A stretch of 64,000 nt of DNA from Streptomyces sp. TRM68416 (GCF_014596915.1 NZ_JACVWU010000008.1:186001-250000), one strand, 5' to 3'; numbered from the stretch's first letter, positions 1-8,457 are shown. The notes: a model not told the origin generated them from the sequence alone. Program-made: numbers and translations.

Positions 1-299
1 CGCCCACCGGGGTCGCCGAGGACACCTGCTTCCGCCAGATCGAGTTCGCGGGGCTGCTGAGCAACGCGAAGAACAGCGAGGGCGGCAAGGCGCTGATCGA
101 TTTCCTGATCGGCGAGGAGTTCCAGCAGGACATGCCGCTGAACATGTTCGTCTACCCCGTGGTCGACGGCGTGGCCGTGCCCGAGGAGTTCAAGGAGTAC
201 GGTCCCGCGGCCGAGGACCCCGCGACCATGGCGCCCGACAGGATCGCCGCCAACCGTGACCAGTGGGTCAAGTCGTGGACCTCGCTCGTACTGAAGTAG
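1..299 (+). CDS. Thiamine-type ABC transporter substrate-binding protein, C-terminal part
   Basis: Open reading from the window edge (codon phase starting at base 3) to a TAG stop at 297-299, so only about 98 C-terminal residues are present. The visible sequence (FAGLLSNAKNSEGGKALIDF, then EEFQQDMPLNMFVYPV) is typical of the end of periplasmic iron/thiamine binding proteins, where a helix is followed by a short stretch naming the target of the permease. It is followed at once by a fused two-domain permease and an ATPase of the ThiP/ThiQ type, so the likely job is extracellular capture of thiamine or a related cation. Iron(III) or spermidine-type substrates cannot be excluded from this fragment. 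Signal peptide and lipobox are outside the window. Confidence 0.8.
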   Translation, partial: PTGVAEDTCFRQIEFAGLLSNAKNSEGGKALIDFLIGEEFQQDMPLNMFVYPVVDGVAVPEEFKEYGPAAEDPATMAPDRIAANRDQWVKSWTSLVLK

Positions 300-1942
300 C
301 GGCACCCCGCCGGAGGTACGCGGCGCGGCTCGGTCTGATGGCCCTGCCCGTCGCGTTCTTCGGCGTCTTCTTCGCCTACCCCGTCGCCGCGATCGTCGCG
401 CGCGGTCTCCAGGTCGACGGGGCCTGGCAGTTCGGGCGGATCGCGGACGTGCTCGCCCAGCCGGACATCCGGCACGTGCTGTGGTTCACCACCTGGCAGG
501 CGCTCGCCTCCACCGCCCTGACCCTGCTGGTCGCGCTGCCCGGCGCCTATGTCTTCGCCCGCTTCGACTTCCCCGGCAAGCAGGTGCTGCGAGCGGTGGT
601 GACGGTGCCGTTCGTGCTGCCCACGGTCGTCGTCGGTACGGCCTTCCTGGCGCTGGTCGGCCGGGGCGGACTGCTGGACGAGCTGTGGGGCGTACGGCTG
701 GACACCACGGTGTGGGCGATCCTGCTGGCCCACGTCTTCTTCAACTACGCGGTCGTCGTGCGGACCGTCGGCGGGCTCTGGGCGCAGCTCGACCCGCGTC
801 AGGAGGAGGCGGCGCGGATGCTCGGCGCGTCCCGCTGGACGGCCTGGCGGACGGTCACCCTGCCGGCCCTCGGCCCGGCCGTGGCCGCCGCCACCCTGAT
901 GGTCTTCCTGTTCACCTTCACCTCCTTCGGCGTGGTGCAGATCCTCGGCGGACCGACCTTCTCCACGCTCGAGGTCGAGATCTACCGGCAGACGTCCGAG
1001 ATCTTCGACCTGTCCACGGCCGCCGTCCTCACGCTCGTCCAGTTCGCCGCGGTCGGCGCGATCCTCGCGGTGCACGCCTGGACCGTACGGCGGCGGGAGA
1101 GCGCCCTGCGGCTGGTGGACGCCGGGCAGACCGCACGCCGGCCGCGCGGGGCGGGGCAGTGGGCGCTGCTGGCCGGTGTCCTCGCCACCGTCGTCGTCCT
1201 CCTGCTGCTGCCGCTCGCCGTGCTGGTGCAGCGGTCCCTCGGCGCGCCCGGATTCGGCTACTACCGGGCGCTGACCTCCGCCGACGGTGGGGTCTTCCTG
1301 GTCCCGCCGATCGAGGCGATCGGCAACTCGCTGGAGTACGCCGTCGTCGCCACCCTCATCGCCGTGGCCGTCGGCGGCCTGGCCGCGGCCGCCCTGACCC
1401 GGCGGGACGCAGGCCGGTTCGTGCGCGGGTTCGACGCGCTGCTGATGCTGCCGCTGGGGGTGTCCGCGGTGACGGTCGGGTTCGGCTTCCTGATCGCCCT
1501 CGACGAGCCGCCGCTGGATCTGCGGGCCACCTGGATCCTGGTGCCGCTCGCGCAGGCGCTGGTCGGGGTCCCCTTCGTCGTACGGACCATGCTGCCCGTG
1601 CTGCGGGCGGTGGACCACCGGCTGCGGGAGGCGGCGGCCGTGCTCGGGGCGTCGCCGTGGCGGGTGTGGCGGGAGGTGGACCTGCCGATGGTGCGGCGGG
1701 CGCTGCTGATCTCGGCCGGGTTCGCCTTCGCGGTGTCGTTGGGGGAGTTCGGGGCGACCGTGTTCATCGCGCGGCCCGACCATCCGACGCTGCCGGTCGC
1801 CGTGGCCAAGCTGCTGGGGCGGGCCGGGCAGCTCAACTACGGGCAGGCGATGGCCCTTTCGACGGTTCTGATGGTGGTGTGCGCGGTGGCCCTGCTGGTG
1901 CTGGAGCGGCTGCGGGGCGCGGATCGGACGGGGGAGTTCTGA
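263..1942 (+). CDS. thiP: ABC transporter permease, ThiP-like fused two-domain protein
   Basis: About 559 residues, roughly twice a normal permease: two homologous membrane halves, each with an EAA-type loop that docks on the ATPase (EEAARMLGASRWTAWR near residue 185 and EAAAVLGASPWRVWR in the second half). This is the ThiP/FbpB architecture, in which one chain forms the whole channel. GTG starts at 263 or 275 both overlap the end of the binding-protein gene; neither has a convincing ribosome binding site, so translational coupling is likely. An ATG at 338 would give a shorter N-terminus. The stop overlaps the next ATG by one base. Thiamine as substrate is inferred from architecture and gene order; iron(III) is the alternative. 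Confidence 0.82.
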   Translation: MGQVVDLARTEVAAPRRRYAARLGLMALPVAFFGVFFAYPVAAIVARGLQVDGAWQFGRIADVLAQPDIRHVLWFTTWQALASTALTLLVALPGAYVFARFDFPGKQVLRAVVTVPFVLPTVVVGTAFLALVGRGGLLDELWGVRLDTTVWAILLAHVFFNYAVVVRTVGGLWAQLDPRQEEAARMLGASRWTAWRTVTLPALGPAVAAATLMVFLFTFTSFGVVQILGGPTFSTLEVEIYRQTSEIFDLSTAAVLTLVQFAAVGAILAVHAWTVRRRESALRLVDAGQTARRPRGAGQWALLAGVLATVVVLLLLPLAVLVQRSLGAPGFGYYRALTSADGGVFLVPPIEAIGNSLEYAVVATLIAVAVGGLAAAALTRRDAGRFVRGFDALLMLPLGVSAVTVGFGFLIALDEPPLDLRATWILVPLAQALVGVPFVVRTMLPVLRAVDHRLREAAAVLGASPWRVWREVDLPMVRRALLISAGFAFAVSLGEFGATVFIARPDHPTLPVAVAKLLGRAGQLNYGQAMALSTVLMVVCAVALLVLERLRGADRTGEF

Positions 1943-2970
1943 TGCTGCTGGGTCTTGAGGGCGCGACCGTGCGGTTCGGCGGGCGGGCCGTGCTCGACGC
2001 CGTCGACCTGTCGGTGGCCGAGCACGAGGTGGTGTGCGTGCTCGGGCCGAGTGGGAGTGGCAAGTCGACGTTGCTGCGGGCGGTCGCGGGGCTGCAGCCC
2101 CTCGATGCCGGGCGGGTCTCGCTCGACGGGCGCGACCAGGCGGGGGTGCCCGCGCATCGGCGGGGGGTCGGGCTGATGTTCCAGGACCACCAGCTGTTCC
2201 CGCAGCGGGACGTGGCCGGGAACGTCGCCTTCGGACTGCGCATGCACGGGGCGTCGAAGGCGCAACAGGCGGCTCGGGTGGGGGAGTTGCTGGAGCTGGT
2301 CGGGCTGCCGGGCGCCGGGCGCCGGGCCGTGGCCGCGCTCTCCGGCGGGGAGCAGCAGCGGGTGGCGCTGGCCCGTGCGCTCGCCCCCCGGCCGCGGCTG
2401 CTCATGCTCGACGAGCCGCTCGGCCAGCTCGACCGTTCGCTGCGGGAGCGGCTGGTGGTCGAACTGCGGGAGCTGTTCACCGAGTTGGGCACGACCGTGC
2501 TGGCCGTGACGCACGACCAGGGCGAGGCCTTCGCGCTCGCCGACCGGGTCGTGGTGATGCGGGACGGGCGGATCGCCCAGTCCGGCACGCCTCTTGAGGT
2601 GTGGCAGCGGCCGGCGGACGAGTTCGTCGCGCGTTTCCTCGGCTTCGACAACGTGGTGCCGGCGACTGTCGTGGGGCAGGCCGCGGACACCGCGTGGGGC
2701 AAGCTGCCGGTGCCGGAGGACGCGCCGCAGGGGGCGTGCACGCTGCTCGTCCGGCCCGCCGGGGTGCGGCTGGTCGCCCCCGAGGACGGCCTGCGCTGCA
2801 CGGTGGCCGCCCGCACCTTCAAGGGCACCCATGTCGCTGTACACCTCCAGCCGGAGGACGCGCCCCGGCTGGAGGCGGCGTGTGCGCTGCGGGAGGCGCC
2901 GGGGGTGGGGGACGAGGTCGGGGTGGAGTTCGAGGCGGCGGAAATCGTGGTGCTGGACCGGTCGGCCTGA
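1942..2970 (+). CDS. ABC transporter ATP-binding protein of the thiamine-type importer
   Basis: 342 residues. ATPase motifs are all present: Walker A GPSGSGKST near residue 37, Q-loop FQDHQLFP, signature LSGGEQQR, Walker B LLMLDEPL and switch histidine in VTHDQ. The C-terminal 100 residues (from about VVPATVV) are an OB-like regulatory extension of the TOBE type seen in importer ATPases. The ATG lies in a TGATG overlap with the permease stop, so the two are translated together. It powers uptake through the preceding permease at the inner face of the membrane. Length and the TOBE-like tail fit FbpC/PotA-type ATPases better than the short enterobacterial ThiQ. Confidence 0.88.
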   Translation: MLLGLEGATVRFGGRAVLDAVDLSVAEHEVVCVLGPSGSGKSTLLRAVAGLQPLDAGRVSLDGRDQAGVPAHRRGVGLMFQDHQLFPQRDVAGNVAFGLRMHGASKAQQAARVGELLELVGLPGAGRRAVAALSGGEQQRVALARALAPRPRLLMLDEPLGQLDRSLRERLVVELRELFTELGTTVLAVTHDQGEAFALADRVVVMRDGRIAQSGTPLEVWQRPADEFVARFLGFDNVVPATVVGQAADTAWGKLPVPEDAPQGACTLLVRPAGVRLVAPEDGLRCTVAARTFKGTHVAVHLQPEDAPRLEAACALREAPGVGDEVGVEFEAAEIVVLDRSA

Positions 2971-2985
2971 TCGTAGGGTGCGGGC

Positions 2986-3822
2986 ATGACAGCACTCGCA
3001 CATGATCGCTACTGCGACGAGATCGCCCATCAGGTCGAACAGTTGAGGGCCGTGGTGACCTCCGGCGCCGACCTGTCCGGCACCGTGCCGACCTGCCCGG
3101 ACTGGTCGCTGGAGCAGCTCGTACGGCACACCGGCGGCGCCTTCCGCTGGGTGGAGCTGCTGGTGCGGACGCGTGCCGAGGAGGACATTCCCGAGGACCG
3201 GGTGCCGCTGATCGGCGGGCCCGAGGCCAAGGGCGACGCGGCCGCGCTGGACGCCTGGCTGGCCGAGACCGGCGGGATGCTCGTCGACGCGCTGCGCGAG
3301 GCGGGCCCGGACGCCAAGGTGTGGAGCTGGGCGGGGATCTGCACCGCCGGGTTCTGGGCCCGCCGAATGACCCACGAGATCACCGTTCACCGCGCGGACG
3401 CCACCCTCGCCGCCGGGCTGCCGTACGACGTCGCGCCCGAGGTGGCCGCCGACGCGATCGACGAGTGGCTGGAGATCGTCGAGTTCGTGCAGCGGACCGA
3501 GCCGGACGACCCGGCGGGCGAGTTGCGCGGACCGGGTCGGAGCATCCATCTCCATGCCACCGGCGGCACAGCCGAGTTGAGCGCCGAGCGACGCGGGACG
3601 GGGGTCCCGCCGGCCGAAGGCTGGGAGTGGGTCATCGAGCTGCACGAGGGCGGGATGCGGTGGCGGCGGGGGCACGAGAAGGCGACCGTCGTGCTGCGCG
3701 GCCCGCTCACCGCCGTACTGCTCGCCTTCTACCGTCGGCTTCCGCTGGACAGCGGCGAGGTGGAGGTTCTCGGCGAGCGGGAGCTGCTGGAGTTCTGGTT
3801 GGAGCGGGCCACCTTCGGGTGA
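2986..3822 (+). CDS. Maleylpyruvate isomerase family mycothiol-dependent (DinB-like) enzyme
   Basis: 278 residues, ATG at 2986, 15 bases after the ATPase stop. The N-terminal half is a four-helix DinB/MDMPI-N fold: a conserved TCPDWSLEQLVRHTGG stretch (about residues 37-52) whose histidine is normally a metal ligand, and a second metal-binding region RMTHEITVHRAD (about 126-137). The C-terminal half matches the small MDMPI C-terminal domain. Family members use mycothiol, the actinobacterial thiol, as cofactor or substrate, but the reaction of this subgroup is unknown. It may be cotranscribed with the upstream transporter, though I see no functional link. It runs convergently into the wall-protein gene 27 bases downstream. 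Confidence 0.8.
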   Translation: MTALAHDRYCDEIAHQVEQLRAVVTSGADLSGTVPTCPDWSLEQLVRHTGGAFRWVELLVRTRAEEDIPEDRVPLIGGPEAKGDAAALDAWLAETGGMLVDALREAGPDAKVWSWAGICTAGFWARRMTHEITVHRADATLAAGLPYDVAPEVAADAIDEWLEIVEFVQRTEPDDPAGELRGPGRSIHLHATGGTAELSAERRGTGVPPAEGWEWVIELHEGGMRWRRGHEKATVVLRGPLTAVLLAFYRRLPLDSGEVEVLGERELLEFWLERATFG

Positions 3823-3849
3823 CCCGCTCCGGGTGACGTGCTTCGGGGG

Positions 3850-4572
3850 TCAGCGCGAGCTGCGCTTGCGCAGGCCGAAGAAGACGGCGCCGCCGCCGAG
3901 GGCGACCAGGGCGACCGCGATGCCGGCGATCACGCCGGTGTTGGAGTCCGCGCCGGTCTCGGCGAGGTTGGAGTCACCGGCCGCGGGGGAAGGGGCGTTG
4001 CTCGCGGTGTCGGCCGGGGTGGTGCTTGCGCTCTCGGCGGGCTCCGACGGCTCCGACGGCTCAGGCGTCGGGGACGGGGTCTCCTCGGCCGGGGTGGAGG
4101 CCGAGGGGGTCGGCGTCGGGCTGTCCGACGCGGGCGGGGTCTCCTCTTCCTCTTCCTTGCAGGCCGTGGACGGGGTGGTCAGATTCGGCTTGATGTCCTC
4201 GTCGACCAGCTTGCCGGCCTTGACGTGGATGCGGTACTCGGCGTTCGGCCGCCAGTCCTCGGCGAAGGTGATGGTGACACCCTCGCGCGAGCCCTTGACC
4301 GTCTGCTCGCCGACCTTCTTCAGGTCGGCGCCGTTGTTCTGGAGGTAGACCGTCACGACGGCCGGCACCCCGGTCGGGTCCACGTCGGTGACGGTGATGA
4401 CACCGTTGTCGCCGTCGCACTTGGCTTCGGCGGAGAAATCCTTGATGTCGCACGCGACCGCGGTTCCGGCGGCACCCAGCGCGAGCGCGGCGGAGGCGGA
4501 GGCGACACCGAGGGCGCGCACGGAACGTGCCACGGTACGGCGAGTGAGGGGCAAAGCTGCCAGGACTGCCAC
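3850..4572 (-). CDS. LAETG-anchored cell-wall surface protein
   Basis: 240 residues. An N-terminal signal peptide (residues about 1-40, ending AAGTAVACD) is followed by a compact domain of about 100 residues with two or more cysteines, then a Ser/Thr/Pro/Glu-rich stalk, then LAETG, a hydrophobic helix and the basic tail RKRSSR. That is a complete cell-wall sorting signal of the LAXTG type recognised by class E sortases of Streptomyces. The GTG start at 4572 is supported by a GAAGGACC ribosome site about 5-8 bases upstream. No sortase is next to it; the class F enzyme at 12.8 kb is a different class. The globular domain is unassigned; related Streptomyces proteins are listed only as LPXTG-type surface proteins. 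Confidence 0.85.
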   Translation of the reverse strand: MAVLAALPLTRRTVARSVRALGVASASAALALGAAGTAVACDIKDFSAEAKCDGDNGVITVTDVDPTGVPAVVTVYLQNNGADLKKVGEQTVKGSREGVTITFAEDWRPNAEYRIHVKAGKLVDEDIKPNLTTPSTACKEEEEETPPASDSPTPTPSASTPAEETPSPTPEPSEPSEPAESASTTPADTASNAPSPAAGDSNLAETGADSNTGVIAGIAVALVALGGGAVFFGLRKRSSR

Positions 4573-4656
4573 GTTGGTCCTTCACATGATGCGCAAATGA
4601 GGGGGGTTGACGGGGCGGTGATGCCGGAGCACCACCATCCCCCAGAGGCTCACAGG

Positions 4657-4684
4657 TTTATAAGCGTTGCATAAGTAGTGTCAA
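4657..4684 (-). promoter_or_regulatory. Consensus-like vegetative promoter for the LAETG protein gene
   Basis: Read on the minus strand, TTGACA (4684-4679) and TATAAA (4662-4657) are separated by 16 bases. This is unusually close to the E. coli sigma-70 consensus for such GC-rich DNA. It stands about 85 bases upstream of the GTG start of the surface-protein gene. No operator is obvious. Confidence 0.6.
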
Positions 4685-4722
4685 CGCATATGCGGGCCAC
4701 AGTCGTTGGCTTTGCCCTCTTA

Positions 4723-5406
4723 TTAACCGCCGAGACGTTTCAAAGCCTCCGGGGCCTCCTCGATGCGGTCGACGAGGGCGATACGGGACTCCATCGACCG
4801 TTCCCGCGCAAGAGACCGCAGAAGGGGCCAGGCCGGCAGCCTCTCCGTCCAGTGCGCGCGGTTCACCAGCACCATGGGCGTGGGCTCGCCCCGCGACTCG
4901 TAGTAGTTCGGCGTCGCGTTGTCGAAGATCTCCTGTACGGTCCCGGCGGCGCCCGGCAGGAAGACGACACCCGCGCCCGAGCGGGCCAACAGGCCGTCCT
5001 CGCGGGTGGCGTTGGCGAAGTACTTGGCGATGTACGCGGCGAAGGGGTTCGGCGGCTCGTGACCGTAGAACCACGTCGGGATGCCGACCGAGGGGCCGCC
5101 CTTGGGCCAGCGGGCGCGGACCTCGAAGGCCGCCGCCGCCCAGGCGGTGACCGACGGCGTGAACGTCGGTGCCGTGGCGAGGAGTTCCAGCGCGTCGGCG
5201 AGCATCACGTCGTCGTAGGGGGCGGCGTAGGCGCCGAGGTTGGCCGCCTCCATCGCGCCCGGTCCGCCGCCGGTGGCGACGGTGAAGCCGGCGCGGGCCA
5301 GTTCGCGGCCGAGGCGGGCGGCACCGGCGTACTCCTCGGTGCCGCGGCCCATCGCGTGGCCGCCCTCCCCCACGCTCGAATCAACTCGCGCGGGAGGTAC
5401 CCCCAT
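4723..5406 (-). pseudogene. LOG-family (TIGR00730/lysine-decarboxylase-like) protein, C-terminal part of a split gene
   Basis: Carries the nucleotide-binding heart of the LOG family: GGPGAMEAANLGAY (about residues 45-58) and FLPGAAGTVQEIFD (about 150-163), equivalent to the PGGxGT motif of cytokinin-activating phosphoribohydrolases. The first 15 or so residues (MGVPPARVDSSVGEG) are not family-like; they are the translation of a 42-bp palindromic repeat. Family sequence resumes at GGHAMGRGTEEYAG. The N-terminal half lies in another frame just upstream (5381-5884), overlapping by 26 bases. An ATG at 5406 inside the repeat could restart translation, so a separate C-terminal polypeptide is conceivable. 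Otherwise the gene is inactivated. Confidence 0.75.
5365..5406. repeat. Short palindromic intergenic unit (family A, copy 1), inside a coding sequence
   Basis: The 42 bases start CTCCCCCACGCTCG and end with ACCCCCAT. Copy 2 at 17347-17387 shares both ends and the CTCGCGCGGG core and differs mainly in the central six bases. Insertion here introduces a TGA in the frame of the upstream half and a +1 shift for the downstream half of the LOG-family gene. Confidence 0.75.
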
Positions 5407-5884
5407 CGCCCACCACCCGGGCGCCGGACAGGAGTTCGTCGAGCGCGTCCGAGACGGAGTCGTCGTGGATCGAGCGCAGCATCGAGGCGAGTACGTCCCG
5501 GTCCGCCTTGGTCCGCTGGAACCAGGCGTACGCGCGGGCGTCGGGCGTGGCCTCGTAGCCGTCGTCCGCCAGGGACGCGAACAGCTCGTCGGGCGAGTAG
5601 ACCAGACCGCGGTACGGGTCGAAGGGCAGGTCCGGGACGGGCGGGAAGACCATCGCGCCGTCCGCGCGGATCTTCGCGGCCGCGTCCTCGCGCATCGCGC
5701 AGCCGAGGAAGACGGCGTCGGTGGTGTCCGTGGTGAGGAGTTCGCGCGTGCGGTCCGTCAGGTCGACGGCCTGGACACGGAATCCGGCGAGCGTGCCACG
5801 CGCGGCGACGGTCGCGTCGAACTCCTCCAGCGTCTCGATCTCGCGGTCGTTGTGGTGGGCCGCATGGGCGGGCATCGTCTGCAC
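5381..5884 (-). pseudogene. LOG-family protein, N-terminal part of a split gene
   Basis: 167 residues with a GTG start at 5884 or an ATG at 5875. The sequence (TDAVFLGCAMREDAAAKI and FDPYRGLVYSPDELF) is the N-terminal region found before the Rossmann domain in long actinobacterial LOG-family proteins. It reads LLSGARVVG and then enters the palindromic repeat, ending in a short out-of-family tail (DGGTSRAS) at a TGA contributed by the repeat. In an intact homologue I would expect ARVVG to run straight into a GG-HAMGRG segment. The fragment alone lacks the catalytic motifs. Confidence 0.72.
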
Positions 5885-5907
5885 CCGCCCATGCTAGGCG
5901 GGGTGGT

Positions 5908-6315
5908 TCAGCCCTCGACCGCGGCCGGGTCCATCCACACGACCTCCCAGGTGTGGCCGTCGAGGTCGTCGAAGGCACGGCCGTACATGAAGCCCATGTC
6001 CTGGGTCTTGTCCGAGGCGGTGCCGCCGGCGGCGACGGCCTTCTCCACCAGCTCGTCGACCTTCTCGCGGCTCTCGGCGCTCAGACAGATCAGCACCTCG
6101 CTGGTCTTCGTGGCGTCCGCGATCTCCTTGTCGGTGAACGTCGCGTAGAACGGCTTGGTGAGCAGCATCGCCACGATGGTCTCGCTGATCACGACCGAGG
6201 CCGCGTTCTCGTCGCTGAACTGGGGGTTGATCGAGTAGCCCAGCTCCGTGAAGAACTTCTTCGAGGCGTCGAGGTCGTTCACGGGCAGGTTCACGAAGAT
6301 CATCTGCTGGTACAT
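5908..6315 (-). CDS. VOC-superfamily (glyoxalase/bleomycin-resistance fold) protein
   Basis: 135 residues, a single VOC module of two beta-alpha-beta-beta-beta units: FVNLPVNDLDASKKFFTELG near residues 7-26 and FMYGRAFDDLDGHTWEVVWM near 109-128. The latter is the typical DPDGHxWE ending, whose Glu is usually a metal ligand. The ATG at 6315 has a GGGAG site about 8 bases upstream. Close relatives are usually annotated as glyoxalase or extradiol-dioxygenase-like with unknown substrate. It is monocistronic by spacing, lying between the split LOG gene and the FtsX-like gene. Confidence 0.85.
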   Translation of the reverse strand: MYQQMIFVNLPVNDLDASKKFFTELGYSINPQFSDENAASVVISETIVAMLLTKPFYATFTDKEIADATKTSEVLICLSAESREKVDELVEKAVAAGGTASDKTQDMGFMYGRAFDDLDGHTWEVVWMDPAAVEG

Positions 6316-6448
6316 GGGGGTCTCTCCCGTTCGTGTCGGTCGCTTCGGTGGGGTAGACCGGGGCGCCGCGGCGAACTCATCGCGGTTCCGAGATTTTTTT
6401 CGTACGGATTTCTCGGCGGGGTTCTCGGCGGATTTCTCGGCGGGCTTC

Positions 6449-7735
6449 TCAGCGGGCCAGCGGGAGCGCGGCGAGTTCGGCGACGAGTACGGTGAGCGGG
6501 CCGAACATCGCCAGCAGGGCGCCGGTCCGGAGTGCGGCGGCGCTGCGCAGCATCGTGGCGGGGGCGCCGAGGCGGAGCAGGGCGGCGGTGGTGTCGGCGC
6601 GGGCCTGTCTGGCCTCCACGGCGGCGGTCAGCAGGGTGGCGATCGCGCAGCCGGTGACCACGGTTGCGCCGAGGGCGGTCAGTGGGCCGAACGGGCGGGT
6701 GTCGGTGCCGGGGGTGTGGAGGACGGCCGTGGCGTACGCGGCCGCGGCGACCGCGCAGACGACGCCCAGGGGGCGGCCGATGCGGGTGGCCTCCTCCATC
6801 AGGGCGCGGCCGGCGAGGAGGCGGAGGGGGCCGGGGCGGGCGGACTGGAGGAGGCGGCCGCAGAGGTGGGTGAGGCCGGGGGTGGCTACGGCGAGGCCGA
6901 CTGCGGTGAGGGTCCAGGCGAGGAGGAGGGCGGGGGTGAGGGTGAGGTGGCTGAGGTGGGTGGGTTTGCGGGCGTAGGCGCCTACGGTGAGGCCTGCGGC
7001 GAGTACGGCTGTGCCCCAGGGGAGGCCGGCCGGGGTGGTGGGCGGTTCGGTGAGCCCGGTTGGTGCGTCGGCCGGGGTGGGGGTTGGCGTGGGGGTGGGT
7101 GCGCGGCCCGGCGCTGCGGGGTGCCGCCTGCGCCCACCCGTGCCGCCCCAGGCGGCACGCATGCCCGCAGGCTCAGCAGGCTGCTTGGCAGGCTGAGTGG
7201 CATGCATGCCCGCGGGCTTGGCAGGCTCGCGGGGGCGCATTGTCAGGGCCACCGTGAGTGATGCCGCGGCCGGTACCAGGGAGAGCAGGGTCAGGGCTGC
7301 TGGGAGGGGGAGGGGTTCGGAGGCTGCCAGGAAGTCTGTGGCTGCCCCGTCGAACGGCATGCCGGTGAGGTCGCCGCGCAGGTGGAGGAAGACGAGCAGG
7401 GCCAGCATCGAGCCGAGGAGGGTGGAGAGGGCGGTGGTTGTTGCCGCGACCGCCATCAGGCGTACGGGGCCCAGGCCGATCGCGGCGAGGCCCGGGCGGG
7501 GCCGGGTGCCGGGGTCGGTGCGGGCCACCGCGAGGGCGAAGTAGACCGTCGCCGCGAGCGGGGCCGCGCACCAGAGCAGGCGGAGGAACGAGGAGCCGGG
7601 GGAGTCCGGGTGGGTGAGGGCGTGGCCGAGGGTGCACAGCAGCAGGAACCCCGTGCCCGCCGACGCCGCCGCGACCAGGAGGCGGCGCAGCTGTACCGCG
7701 GGGCGGGCGCTGCGGGTCAGACGGAGAGCGAGCAC
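6449..7735 (-). CDS. FtsX/MacB-like ABC transporter permease with a repeat-rich linker
   Basis: 428 residues from a GTG at 7735 that overlaps the 3' end of the ATPase gene by 19 bases, so the two are coupled. The N-terminal part has about four hydrophobic helices (LLVAAASAGTGFLLL, LLWCAAPLAATVYFAL, then two more). After a 70-residue Pro/Ala/Thr-rich linker (about residues 166-238) come more helices to the C-terminus. The overall pattern suggests a degenerate FtsX-type permease without a clear extracellular domain. The linker includes a TPTPTPTP run and two copies of PAGM, encoded by repetitive DNA. Likely partner of the ATPase upstream for export or signalling; substrate unknown. Confidence 0.7.
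   Translation of the reverse strand: MLALRLTRSARPAVQLRRLLVAAASAGTGFLLLCTLGHALTHPDSPGSSFLRLLWCAAPLAATVYFALAVARTDPGTRPRPGLAAIGLGPVRLMAVAATTTALSTLLGSMLALLVFLHLRGDLTGMPFDGAATDFLAASEPLPLPAALTLLSLVPAAASLTVALTMRPREPAKPAGMHATQPAKQPAEPAGMRAAWGGTGGRRRHPAAPGRAPTPTPTPTPADAPTGLTEPPTTPAGLPWGTAVLAAGLTVGAYARKPTHLSHLTLTPALLLAWTLTAVGLAVATPGLTHLCGRLLQSARPGPLRLLAGRALMEEATRIGRPLGVVCAVAAAAYATAVLHTPGTDTRPFGPLTALGATVVTGCAIATLLTAAVEARQARADTTAALLRLGAPATMLRSAAALRTGALLAMFGPLTVLVAELAALPLAR
7121..7228. repeat. Repeat cluster inside the permease linker
   Basis: GTGCCGCC occurs at 7121 and again at 7140-7147, where it pairs perfectly with GGCGGCAC at 7151-7158 across a 3-base loop. It is followed by two imperfect copies of GCATGCCCGC-RGGCTY near 7158-7183 and 7203-7228. 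The cluster keeps the permease frame open and encodes the low-complexity linker. Confidence 0.6.
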
Positions 7736-8457
7736 GCGGCCCGGCCTTCCGTCTCGGCGACCGGGGGCAGGTGGACGGTGTTCACCCGGCGTCCGTCCAA
7801 CAGGGACACGGTGCGGTCCGCCAGGGCGGCCGTTTCCGCGTCGTGGGTGGCGAGGACCACCGTGATGCCGTGCGAGCGGGCGGCCGTGGTGAGCGTGCGC
7901 AGGACATGGGCGCGGTCGGCGCGGTGCAGGGGGGCCGTCGGCTCGTCGGCGAAGAGGACGGTCGGAGCGGTGGCCAGGGCGCGGGCGACGCAGACGCGCT
8001 GGCGCTGCGCCTGGGTCAGCTCCCGCGGGCGGCTGCGGGAGCAGTCGCCGATGTCGAGGCGCTCCAGCCACTCCAGGGCGGCCGTCTTGGCGCGCCGGCG
8101 GCCGGTGCCGCGCAGCATCAGGGGGAGGGCGGCGTTCTCCCAGACGTTCAGCTCCGGGACCAGCGTGGGCCGCGGATCGATCCAGCCGAAGCGGTCGCGG
8201 CGCAGGCGCTCACGGGCGACGGGGCCCATGGTGTGCACCGGCACGCTGTTGAACCAGACCTCGCCGCGCTGCGCCGGGACCAGCCCCGACAGGCAGGCGA
8301 GCAGGGTGGACTTGCCGCTGCCGCGCGGGCCGCTGACGGCGAGGATCTCGCCCTCGCGCACGCCGAGCGAGACGCCGCCGAGCCCCGGCGAACCGTCGTG
8401 GTGGGTGAAGTGCAGGGCGCGGGCCCAGAGCACATCGTTGTCGGGCGGGGCCTCCAT
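7717..8457 (-). CDS. ABC transporter ATPase (FtsE/LolD-like) with degenerate Q-loop and signature
   Basis: 246 residues. Walker A is intact (GPRGSGKST near residue 43), as are Walker B with its Glu (VLFADEPT) and the switch region (LATHD). The signature that is normally LSGGQ reads LTQAQRQR, and the Q-loop region (normally FQxxNL-PxL) reads WIDPRPTLVPEL with no glutamine. The changes could lower or rewire ATP turnover; an intact Walker B argues against complete loss. Overlap with the permease gene points to a two-component exporter or mechanotransmitter of the FtsEX/MacB class. ATG at 8457. Confidence 0.82.
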   Translation of the reverse strand: MEAPPDNDVLWARALHFTHHDGSPGLGGVSLGVREGEILAVSGPRGSGKSTLLACLSGLVPAQRGEVWFNSVPVHTMGPVARERLRRDRFGWIDPRPTLVPELNVWENAALPLMLRGTGRRRAKTAALEWLERLDIGDCSRSRPRELTQAQRQRVCVARALATAPTVLFADEPTAPLHRADRAHVLRTLTTAARSHGITVVLATHDAETAALADRTVSLLDGRRVNTVHLPPVAETEGRAACSLSV

